A DNA stretch of 64,000 bases from positions 1 through 64,000 of the forward strand of contig JAUIGR010000001.1 of the NCBI GenBank assembly GCA_030430025.1, given 5' to 3'. This stretch comes from Gammaproteobacteria bacterium. Its GTDB lineage: Bacteria > Pseudomonadota > Gammaproteobacteria > Xanthomonadales > Marinicellaceae. The first letter of the stretch is position 1, and each line of letters begins with the position of its first letter. Shown piece by piece: positions 25,882-33,693 of the stretch. Under the pieces are notes generated by a model that was not told the origin of the DNA, made no database searches, and worked only from the letters and a program-made list of their open reading frames with translations. The position numbers and the translations under genes were made by a program.

Positions 25882-27011
25882 TGGGTAATGTTAAGAAAGC
25901 TGGTGGTGCTGGTTTACGTGGCCAAAGCGCTGGTGAAACAGCACTCTGTACAGTAGGGAAAATCGGTACTGGTCTAACCTATCGTGGTTATGATGTTGAT
26001 GATCTGGCCAGTAATGCCAGTTTTTACGAGACCGCGCATCTGATTTTACACGGACATTTGCCTAACCAGACTGAGTTGGATGCTTATAAAAAGAAGATCA
26101 ACAGTTTGCGCGAATTGCCGGAAGCTTTAAAAAAAACGTTGGAACTGATTCCTGCTACTGCTCATCCGATGGATGTGATGCGTACCGGGTGTTCGATGTT
26201 AGGCAATTTGGAAACCGAGACCGACTTCGAACAACAGTTGGACAAAGCTGATCGTTTGGTCGCCATTTTCCCGTCGATTATCTGTTACTGGTATAAATTC
26301 GTTAACGAAGGTGTGCGTATCGAAACCGCATCAGACATCGATGGTGTGGGTGCACATTTCTTGGAAATGTTACATGGTAAACCCCCAAGTAAGTTACATG
26401 CTCGTGTCATGGACGTGTCATTGATTCTGTACGCTGAGCATGAATTCAATGCATCAACTTTCACTGGCCGTGTAGTGGCATCAACTTTGTCAGACATTCA
26501 CTCTTGTGTCACCGCTTCAGTCGGTGCCTTGCGTGGTCATTTGCATGGTGGTGCCAACGAAGCGGCCATGGCGATGTTGAAACAGTGGTCAACACCAGAA
26601 GAAGCGGTGACCGCCATCGATCAAATGTTGGCCAGCAAAACCCTGATCATGGGTTTTGGTCACGCCGTTTATACCGAAAGTGACCCGCGTAACGGCATCA
26701 TCAAAAAATGGTCAGAAAAATTAGCGGAGGAGGTCGGTGATACTGTGCTGTATCCAGTCAGTTGTGCTGTAGAGAAGAAAATGTGGGATGAGAAAAGACT
26801 GTTCCCAAATGCAGATTTCTTTCATGCCTCAGCCTACCACTTCATGGGCATACCTACCGAATTGTTCACTCCGATCTTTGTGATGTCTCGAGTGACTGGT
26901 TGGACCGCCCACGTCATGGAACAACGCGCCAACAACCGCATCATCAGACCGAATGCCGATTACATCGGTCCCGATACCCGTAAAGTTGAACCCATCGATC
27001 AACGTCGATGA
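25881..27011 (+). CDS. prpC: 2-methylcitrate synthase
   Basis: PrpC condenses propionyl-CoA with oxaloacetate. The 376-residue citrate-synthase-fold protein has RGYDVDDLA, AHPMDVMRTGCSMLG, LHGGANEAAM, MGFGHAVYTESDPRN and a C-terminal AHVMEQRANNRIIRPNADYIGP. The short length without the N-terminal domain of type II citrate synthases and the close link to prpB support methylcitrate synthase. A terminator follows. The codon usage looks somewhat more GC-rich than the neighbours. Confidence 0.93.
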   Translation: MGNVKKAGGAGLRGQSAGETALCTVGKIGTGLTYRGYDVDDLASNASFYETAHLILHGHLPNQTELDAYKKKINSLRELPEALKKTLELIPATAHPMDVMRTGCSMLGNLETETDFEQQLDKADRLVAIFPSIICYWYKFVNEGVRIETASDIDGVGAHFLEMLHGKPPSKLHARVMDVSLILYAEHEFNASTFTGRVVASTLSDIHSCVTASVGALRGHLHGGANEAAMAMLKQWSTPEEAVTAIDQMLASKTLIMGFGHAVYTESDPRNGIIKKWSEKLAEEVGDTVLYPVSCAVEKKMWDEKRLFPNADFFHASAYHFMGIPTELFTPIFVMSRVTGWTAHVMEQRANNRIIRPNADYIGPDTRKVEPIDQRR

Positions 27012-27023
27012 ACGGGTTGGAAC

Positions 27024-27054
27024 CAAAAAAGCGGCTCATGTAGCCGCTTTTTTT
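27024..27054 (+). terminator. Rho-independent terminator of prpBC
   Basis: AAAAAAGCGGCT pairs with AGCCGCTTTTTTT around a CATGT loop, 13 bases after the prpC stop. The A and T runs on both sides allow function on either strand. Confidence 0.88.
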
Positions 27055-27177
27055 GTGACTTTTAATTTTTCAAATAGAAAATTAGATTCTGAATTCCATT
27101 TATAAGTGCAACGATTGAGAAGTTGCATAAAAAAAGTAAGGTGCGTAACGTGCACTTTACCTTATGTGGAAAAATTA

Positions 27178-27366
27178 ATGGAAACAAATCCATTATCTTA
27201 TCCAACCAGAAAATGTGAAGTTCATGGGGAAACTGGCATAGAAAGATGTATTGCTCCGTGTTGTGTAATGTTGGAGGTTATATTCTTGTTTGTGAAAGGT
27301 TTTGTTGGAACGATTCTTATAATAATGACAGTGGTTGCTCTGTTCACCTCCCTTAAATATGTATAG
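27178..27366 (+). CDS. Putative small membrane protein with Cys/His cluster
   Basis: The 62-residue frame has an N-terminal soluble part with C13, H16, C24, C28 and C29 (RKCEVHGETGIERCIAPCC), a possible metal site, and one hydrophobic segment at about 31-57. I use the internal ATG at 27178 because it directly precedes the ordered part; only a weak GGA is upstream. It is isolated between the prpC terminator and the convergent kinase gene. The non-random pattern suggests a real gene, but no family is recognised. Confidence 0.45.
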   Translation: METNPLSYPTRKCEVHGETGIERCIAPCCVMLEVIFLFVKGFVGTILIIMTVVALFTSLKYV

Positions 27367-27481
27367 TTGATTCGGCTTCTTTAGGTTGAGGAATAAACAT
27401 TTTTGATGGGTTCGTTTTGATCAAATTCCATGGACTGGTTTGTCTAAAGCTAATTAATTCAAATATTGGAAATAAAAATCA

Positions 27482-30100
27482 TTATTCGAAGTAACCTAAG
27501 CGGCGCATTGTTTCATCGATCATGGCAGTTAATCCAAGGTGTGGTGTGAGAGCAGTTTCCGCATAATTTTTTGCTTGTCGTAGCCAATCCCGAGCAGCAT
27601 CGTGCTCATTATTTTGTGAAGCGATCAAGCCTCGAATGTAGGCAACGTAAGAAGACATGTCATTAAAGCTGTCTTGATCGCATGAAATCAGTTCTGTGGT
27701 TAGTTCGTGGTCTGGTTTTTGTTGAGTATGCAGTATGATCAGCATTTGATAAAATAGATAGTGACATTTTTGGTAGCGATTAATTAATATATTTCCTGCT
27801 TGATCAAGTGTTTGCAACTTCTCCCAAACCATTTGTGCCGATTGAGAGTTAAACAGTTGCAGTTGAATCAGGCCTTTGCGGACATATAACCAAGCCCAAT
27901 ATTCAGGGACTTGATTATTATACGCGTTGATGATGTCTAAGGTTTCATCGTATACTGCTAATGCCTGATCTGTATAGCCAAGGGTGTTCAATGCTGCTGC
28001 GTAGTTTTTCATGATATTGTACAAGGTTTCTGTCCTATGCTCGGGGGCTTTTTTGAGGATTTCAATGGCCTTTTTCCTGTAAGGAAGTGATTTGATTTCT
28101 TCACCTCGATAGTGGTAGTAAAGGCTGTATAACACTTGGTTCATGGCATAGTCTTTGGGTGTGGCTTCTTTATTTTCTTCTAAAAGTTTTTGAATAGCGT
28201 CAATTTTCGGTTTAGCATTATCCAACTGTTTATTTTTTAACATCAGATAGGTTAGGTTGTGAAACCAGTTCAATAGCACTCTGAAGTCAATTTCATCTTC
28301 ATTCTGTCGGTAAATTTCTATACCTTCTTGGTATTTTGCTATTGCCTGATCGAACCGTTTTAAGCGATTGAGTGGTGTAAATTGATTTCTGAGTACTAAG
28401 CCTAATTCTTCTTTTAGTTGGGGTAATTCTGTTCGCAGTCTTTTTTCCAGTGTTTGTAAATATTTGAGGCTTTCTTCATCTTGGCCAATATCGAAAAGGA
28501 CAACACCATAATTAATTTCCATATTAATACAATGTTTGTGGGCATCATTTAACAGTAGCTTGCATTTTTCGAGAAAATTTGGCATCTTCTCCTGAAGCAG
28601 GTTGTACTCATTTAAGCCAATATAGCTAGCAATGATTGCGTTCAGCATGGCAAACTTTTGTTCAGGATGATTTGCGATATCTGCTTGTAGTTTTTCCATG
28701 CCTTGGTCGAGTACATCCCTGACCAATAATTTTTCGCCATCTTCTCTTGGTGTTGCTTGTTGTAGCAAGTTGACCATAAAATCCTTTATTTCTGTAGCCT
28801 TTAAAGTTTCTGCTTCGGCCAAAAGTTGTTGTTGTTCGGCTAGTGATTGTTGTTTTTTTGCAATGTTCGCTTGAAAAACAGCGATCATTGTTGTCAATAT
28901 AAGTAAAGTTAAGGAAGTCGCAGATATTGTTGTCACTGCCTTATGTCTAATCATCCATTTCTTTATTTTGTCCCAGTTGCTGGCTTTTCTAGCCATCACT
29001 GGTCTATATTCCATATAGTTCCGGATGTCAGATGCAAAGGCGTTAATACTTTGGTAACGGTCTTCTGGGTTAACCGCCAGGGATTTGTTCAGTATATTTT
29101 CAATATCTCCTTGTAATTGGCGAACAGCAATATCAGATAGTTGGGGAAATACTGCTTTACTTTGATTTTCTCTAGATATTTTTCTGATGGTTCCAGAAAT
29201 GACGTTTTGATCCCGCTCTAATTGATTGTTATGAGCAAAAGGGTGAAAACCAGTCAGTAGTTCGTATGTTAAAACACCTAAACTGAATAGGTCACTTCGT
29301 GTAGATAACGGATCACCCTTTAATTGTTCTGGACTGGCATATTGTCGAGTCATGATTTGGGTAGCTGTCGGGTTTACAGACTGATCGTCATTTTCTAACA
29401 GTTTGGCAATTCCAAAGTCAACCAGCTTAACTTGGCCTGAATGATCGACAAGGATATTACTCGGTTTCAAGTCTCTGTGCATAACCAATTGTTGGTGAGC
29501 ATAGGATACAGCGCTGCAAATTTGTAGAACCAAATTTAAGCGACCATTCAAGCCTAATTTTTCTTTTATACAATATTGATCGATGTCGACACCGTTGATA
29601 TATTCCATAACAATATATGGTCTACCATCATCCGCAGTTCCGCCATCTAATAATTTAGCTATATTGGGATGGGTCAACTTAGCTAAAATTTGTCGTTCAT
29701 TCTCGAATTTTTTGAGCAGTGTTTCTTTAAGATATAGCTGGGATATTTTAATGGCCACATGTTGTTCAAATAAGCCGTCATTTCGTTCAGCCAGGTAAAC
29801 ATGTCCCATACCACCCGTTCCCAATGGCTTTATTAATTGATAATTACCGATATGAGGCATTTGTTGCAACTGAATTGTTTCATCAGTTTTTGCCCAATTG
29901 GTCTTAAAGTTATTAAGGTTCTCAGGAAAATCCGGTCTCTGATCAGCTGCCAGCATGTTAATCAGTAGAGTAAATTGTTCGTTCGATAAAATATTTTTTG
30001 CTAAGAGATGTTTGGCTTGGTCTTTTTGTTTGGTTTTCTCCAAATCAACCAATTTTTTGAACCATTTTTCTACAGCGCTAAAATCAGATTTGTCCATCAT
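27482..30100 (-). CDS. Membrane-anchored Ser/Thr protein kinase with C-terminal TPR-like region
   Basis: The 872-residue protein has a Hanks-type kinase domain after an 85-residue helical N-terminus. Visible motifs are GTGGMGHVYLAER (glycine loop, about 94-106), the lysine of VAIK (K118), HRDLKPSN (208-215), DFG (228-230) and YASPEQ. A single transmembrane segment lies near 390-412 (TTISATSLTLLILTTMIAVF), followed by a coiled-coil-like Gln/Glu stretch. A long helical C-terminus of TPR-like pairs would be periplasmic. All catalytic residues are present, so it should be active. Similar kinases are often paired with an ECF sigma factor, but none is visible here. Targets unknown. Confidence 0.87.
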   Translation of the reverse strand: MMDKSDFSAVEKWFKKLVDLEKTKQKDQAKHLLAKNILSNEQFTLLINMLAADQRPDFPENLNNFKTNWAKTDETIQLQQMPHIGNYQLIKPLGTGGMGHVYLAERNDGLFEQHVAIKISQLYLKETLLKKFENERQILAKLTHPNIAKLLDGGTADDGRPYIVMEYINGVDIDQYCIKEKLGLNGRLNLVLQICSAVSYAHQQLVMHRDLKPSNILVDHSGQVKLVDFGIAKLLENDDQSVNPTATQIMTRQYASPEQLKGDPLSTRSDLFSLGVLTYELLTGFHPFAHNNQLERDQNVISGTIRKISRENQSKAVFPQLSDIAVRQLQGDIENILNKSLAVNPEDRYQSINAFASDIRNYMEYRPVMARKASNWDKIKKWMIRHKAVTTISATSLTLLILTTMIAVFQANIAKKQQSLAEQQQLLAEAETLKATEIKDFMVNLLQQATPREDGEKLLVRDVLDQGMEKLQADIANHPEQKFAMLNAIIASYIGLNEYNLLQEKMPNFLEKCKLLLNDAHKHCINMEINYGVVLFDIGQDEESLKYLQTLEKRLRTELPQLKEELGLVLRNQFTPLNRLKRFDQAIAKYQEGIEIYRQNEDEIDFRVLLNWFHNLTYLMLKNKQLDNAKPKIDAIQKLLEENKEATPKDYAMNQVLYSLYYHYRGEEIKSLPYRKKAIEILKKAPEHRTETLYNIMKNYAAALNTLGYTDQALAVYDETLDIINAYNNQVPEYWAWLYVRKGLIQLQLFNSQSAQMVWEKLQTLDQAGNILINRYQKCHYLFYQMLIILHTQQKPDHELTTELISCDQDSFNDMSSYVAYIRGLIASQNNEHDAARDWLRQAKNYAETALTPHLGLTAMIDETMRRLGYFE

Positions 30101-30300
30101 ACCAAGATAGAGTATCTTGCAGAAAATTATGATAACTGATATTTAGACTATTTTTCGACACCTGCTTTTCCAATTCACACATGCAAAAAGTATAGCATTA
30201 TTATATAGAGATCTTGAATAGATTTGTCATCAGCGACTCATTTCTGAATATAGTTTCGCTATAACCTATCTGGTTGAGTTGGGTGGGAGTATAAACTGAT

Positions 30301-30339
30301 CAGACTTGGAAAAAACAGTGGAGGGTTTTTCCAGGTCTG
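30301..30339. repeat. Short inverted repeat related to the ends of the dispersed element
   Basis: CAGACTTGGAAAAAAC (30301-30316) and GTTTTTCCAGGTCTG (30325-30339) are near-perfect inverted repeats. They resemble the terminal CCTGGAAAAGTCC of element copy A. It lies 3' of the beta-helix gene and could be a collapsed element or a plain transcript-end hairpin. Confidence 0.4.
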
Positions 30340-30355
30340 ATTCGTTGAATTTGGC

Positions 30356-30388
30356 TTAAGGGTACCTCATTAATAGAAGTGCCCTTAA
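30356..30388 (-). repeat. Inverted repeat at the 3' end of the beta-helix gene
   Basis: TTAAGGG and CCCTTAA bracket a 19-base loop containing TACCTCATTAATAGAAG. It starts 3 bases after the stop codon on the minus strand. A near copy of the loop and right arm is found 3' of the M28 peptidase gene at 46065-46090. There is no T-run, so it is not a standard terminator. Confidence 0.5.
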
Positions 30389-30390
30389 AA

Positions 30391-32073
30391 TCAATTGTTG
30401 TTAAAACCATCCATAAAGATTAAATCATTGTCCCATCGATATTCATCTGCACCTGCGTCATTATGAGTATTTAATCCATTATCGACAACATTAGGGTCGT
30501 CATATCCGCGATTTTCGAGGTCGATATCGTAACCAGTATTGATGAGTGCTATACCTTCACAGAAATCGACAGCGGGTGATGTAGGCTTGATATGGTAGTT
30601 ATTATCGTCTGGATTAATAAAATCAGCATCATCAATGATAACACCAGAAGGGAGGCTGCCAAATGATTGAGCCTCGCTAATTATTGAACACTCGATATTG
30701 AATGATAAAGAGTTACCACCATTGCTGGCAGTCAAGCCGCCTTTGGGGTTTTGTATGATACTTGATTGCACAAAAATCAGTCCATCGCCACCTGTGTTTA
30801 ATTGAGTCAGTATAGATTCATTATCTGCAATGGTGACGTCTCGTAAGTCTAATATTCCGCCGGTACCAGTTTCTAAAACATAAGTGGCCTGATTGTTACC
30901 ATTCTTTATCATGATACTGCCTTCGATATTGGCATAAGCATCATTTTGTACAACACCTAAAGCGCCAAATCTGGCATTATTACCTTGCATATAGGCATGG
31001 GCCAAATAAATAGAGGCTTGATCATCTACAAAGAATCCTGCGCCGTTGCCGACCAAACTAGGGTCTGGTGAGGTATTGCCAATGATTTGGACACAGCGAC
31101 CTATAGTCAAGCAGAGGTTAGCAGGTATATTGACAGCATTGGCTGTTAACACGGCTTGATCAGTGACTGCCATAGCGGCGCCTCTAGGAGCTTCGTTATT
31201 CAAAAGCTTGACATTAGGTGCATTGACTATTGTTCCCCCATTTGTTGCATAGATTCCCCCTCCTGAGTTGTTTTGGTTGTTATCATCAGTTGTATTAGAC
31301 TGGATTAAAGTGCCATTTAAATTCACATGAGCTGCACTTGCGGCATAAACGCCCCCACCGTTCAACATGGCATCGTTAAATTCAATGGTAACCGAAGAAT
31401 CGGCATTGACCTCGCAACTGTTAAGAACAGAAATCCCACCACCAGAACTGAGTGAATCGTTGTAGGCGAATCTGCTGTTGTTATTGATGTTTACTATGTT
31501 CTGACTGCCTGTACACAACAATCCCGACCTTTGGTTTAAAACCACGTTAACGTTTTGCAAATTAACCAGTTGGTTGCCGCCTGACAGTGATAGGCCCCTT
31601 TCTTTGTGATTGCCGATGTAAACATTGTTCAATGTTAAATCAACCCAACTGGCTGACAAAATCCCCGAAGCCTGGCCATTTCTGATGATCAGGTGCCTCA
31701 GTTCCACGGTTTTTTGTTGACTATTACCAGCAATAGAGATCATGGGTTGAAGCTGTTGGCTGTTGACTCCTTCTATGATTGCTCTCGAACCATTACCAAT
31801 GCCAAGACCGGCTGCCGTGCAGTTTTCATAGCCACCCCTGATGATGAGGTTTTGGGTATTGCCATCATTGATGACAATATGTTCTTCATAGATTTTATCA
31901 CTGGCGACACGGATCTCATCACTGTTACTTAAATTAATGGCATCAGTAAGGCTGGTATAAGAGCAAGCATTGGCATTATTACCGACCGTAACGACCGAGC
32001 CGAGGATTTGATCTGAGTTTGCATGTGCCAGCACCACTACGAGTAGCGTTAAAATTGTGACATAACTTTTCAT
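30391..32073 (-). CDS. Exported parallel beta-helix, choice-of-anchor Q protein
   Basis: The 560-residue protein has a signal peptide (MKSYVTILTLLVVVLAHANS). It shares the family N-module CSYTSLTDAIN and GGYENCTAAGLGIG with the paralog at 2860. The Asn/Gly-rich helix region has turns such as SGGGISV, NGGGVYA and SGGGIYA. The C-module includes TSPAVDFC, RGYDDPNVVD and DAGADEY. It ends DLIFMDGFNNN, the shared tail with three extra Asn. It is likely a secreted or surface protein of unknown ligand. A short element-end hairpin lies in the divergent promoter region it shares with the propeller gene. Confidence 0.82.
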   Translation of the reverse strand: MKSYVTILTLLVVVLAHANSDQILGSVVTVGNNANACSYTSLTDAINLSNSDEIRVASDKIYEEHIVINDGNTQNLIIRGGYENCTAAGLGIGNGSRAIIEGVNSQQLQPMISIAGNSQQKTVELRHLIIRNGQASGILSASWVDLTLNNVYIGNHKERGLSLSGGNQLVNLQNVNVVLNQRSGLLCTGSQNIVNINNNSRFAYNDSLSSGGGISVLNSCEVNADSSVTIEFNDAMLNGGGVYAASAAHVNLNGTLIQSNTTDDNNQNNSGGGIYATNGGTIVNAPNVKLLNNEAPRGAAMAVTDQAVLTANAVNIPANLCLTIGRCVQIIGNTSPDPSLVGNGAGFFVDDQASIYLAHAYMQGNNARFGALGVVQNDAYANIEGSIMIKNGNNQATYVLETGTGGILDLRDVTIADNESILTQLNTGGDGLIFVQSSIIQNPKGGLTASNGGNSLSFNIECSIISEAQSFGSLPSGVIIDDADFINPDDNNYHIKPTSPAVDFCEGIALINTGYDIDLENRGYDDPNVVDNGLNTHNDAGADEYRWDNDLIFMDGFNNN

Positions 32074-32171
32074 TTTTACACTTTTTTCAATATGGTATTG
32101 AAACTACCGTAAAATTTTATTATTCGGGTCAAATGTTTGATTTTTTCAATAACCCAGGTTTATCTATAAAT

Positions 32172-32216
32172 AGTTGAACCTGAAAAATGCCAGGATGGAC
32201 TTTTTCAGGGTTGACT
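32172..32216. repeat. Minimal form of the dispersed element (terminal repeats only)
   Basis: The left arm AGTTGAACCTGAAAAATGCC matches the right terminus of copies B and C. The right arm, read on the minus strand as AGTCAACCCTGAAAAAGTCC, matches their left terminus. Only 4-5 bases separate the arms. It sits in the intergenic region between divergently transcribed exported-protein genes. Confidence 0.6.
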
Positions 32217-32306
32217 AAATAATCCTTAGGCAATAACTTTTGATTTTCTGTGTTATTACCAAGCTTTACCTTATAATAATGAATGATTGAGAGGGTGAGG
32301 TGGATC

Positions 32307-33545
32307 ATGAAAATATTTTCGGTGTTATTGTTTTTTGCATTAAATACGGCTATTGCTCAAGTGGACCAAGTGGCTCAGGTGATTGATTCTAGCGGTGACT
32401 TGACTCATACTTTAGATGGTGCTGGTGTTGGTAGTGATGGCGCTGGGAATATTTATGTTACCGGGACTAACACTGATAATCTATTCAAAATCAGTTCATC
32501 CACAACCTGTTCTGTAAGTGCAGGAAATTGCCAAGTAGTGGAAATTCTTGATGCTACAGGTGATGGTATGCGTATTCATGATAGATCATCAGCAGTCACA
32601 ACGGACAGCAGTGGCCATGTCTATGTCTCGGGTCAATTTAGTGATAATGTCTGGCGTATTAACGCACCTAATAACTGTAGTACGGATGGCCCTTTATGTG
32701 ATATTTTTGAGATTATCGACACTTCCGGTGATGGTATTCATCTATTAGATACACCTGTTGCTGTGGCGGTTGATCATGATGACAATGTCTATGTGGCAGG
32801 TGCTGGTTCTGATAATGTTTTTCGAATTGGGTCTTCAACCACGTGTAGTACAGGAGGTATACCAGGTTGTATCATTACGGAAATTATTGATGCGACCGGT
32901 GATGGAAGTCATGCACTTGATCAGCCAGTGGGATTAGCTGTTGACAGTGAGGGCAGTGTTTATGTCACAACTCAGAATTCTGATAATGTGTTCAAAATTT
33001 CCACTCCTGGTGATTGTAATACAACCAACAATGATTGTGTGGTCAACCAAATCATTGATGAAAGCACATTAACTGATCAAGCATTTGGTCGTGGTATCGC
33101 AGTGGACAGCGACGATAATGTTTATATGACATCACTCGGTTTTTTTCAGCCAGCCAGTATTTATAAAATCGCTACACCAGGTAACTGTAGTACTGACGGT
33201 GTACCTTGTATTATCACCAAAATATTTGAACAGGACACTCCTCAACAAGCAGGGAATATGGCTGTTGACGATGCAGATAATATTTATTTTGTTGGAGGCA
33301 ATGGTGAGAATGCTTTTCGTATTGATAAGCCCATTAACTGCAGTACCACAACTACTCCTTGTATTATCACGGAGATTATTGGTGCTGACGGTGATGGTAA
33401 TGGTGCCGTTTTAGATGGTCCAGGAACAATTGTGGTTGCCAATGATGTTGATGTCTATGTTGGCGGTGGTGGCAGTGATAATGTTTTTCGCATTTCGGGG
33501 GCAGCTGAATCGTTGGATCTGATATTCAGAAATGGGTTAGAGTAA
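32307..33545 (+). CDS. Exported seven-bladed beta-propeller (NHL/SBBP-like) protein
   Basis: The ATG at 32307 follows GGTGAGGTGG and opens a signal peptide (MKIFSVLLFFALNTAIA). The 412-residue product consists of seven repeats of about 55 residues centred on (V/I)AVDxxDNVYV-x-G and SDNVFRI. Blade lines begin near GSDGAGNIYVTG, TDSSGHVYVSG, VDHDDNVYVAG, VDSEGSVYVTT, VDSDDNVYMTS, VDDADNIYFVG and VANDVDVYVGG. Between blades there are six CST-x-x-x-PC-like Cys pairs, probably disulfide loops. The C-terminus LIFRNGLE matches the tail of the beta-helix proteins. The function is likely binding at the cell surface; no active site is visible. A TATAAT lies at 32272 without a clear -35. Confidence 0.82.
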   Translation: MKIFSVLLFFALNTAIAQVDQVAQVIDSSGDLTHTLDGAGVGSDGAGNIYVTGTNTDNLFKISSSTTCSVSAGNCQVVEILDATGDGMRIHDRSSAVTTDSSGHVYVSGQFSDNVWRINAPNNCSTDGPLCDIFEIIDTSGDGIHLLDTPVAVAVDHDDNVYVAGAGSDNVFRIGSSTTCSTGGIPGCIITEIIDATGDGSHALDQPVGLAVDSEGSVYVTTQNSDNVFKISTPGDCNTTNNDCVVNQIIDESTLTDQAFGRGIAVDSDDNVYMTSLGFFQPASIYKIATPGNCSTDGVPCIITKIFEQDTPQQAGNMAVDDADNIYFVGGNGENAFRIDKPINCSTTTTPCIITEIIGADGDGNGAVLDGPGTIVVANDVDVYVGGGGSDNVFRISGAAESLDLIFRNGLE

Positions 33546-33567
33546 AGGAAATATGTTTTTACTCTAA
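33537..33567 (+). terminator. Hairpin overlapping the propeller stop codon
   Basis: TTAGAGTAAA (33537-33546, containing the TAA stop) is the exact complement of TTTACTCTAA (33558-33567). The T tract lies in the loop and right arm and not after the stem, so this may protect or attenuate the transcript more than terminate it. Confidence 0.4.
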
Positions 33568-33693
33568 ATCGTTCAATTTTAGGGTAAAGATTTTTTAATC
33601 TTACAAATTCTTTACAAAATGCTTGCATCGTACTGACAAGCCGGTCGTTATTATTCATTAAATTTGCATCACTGTTATAATTTAGGAAGTGAT

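Noticed and set aside
33654-33681. TTCATT and TATAAT as a promoter for the VWA gene
   Set aside because: The implied start would lie inside the ribosome binding site, leaving almost no leader.
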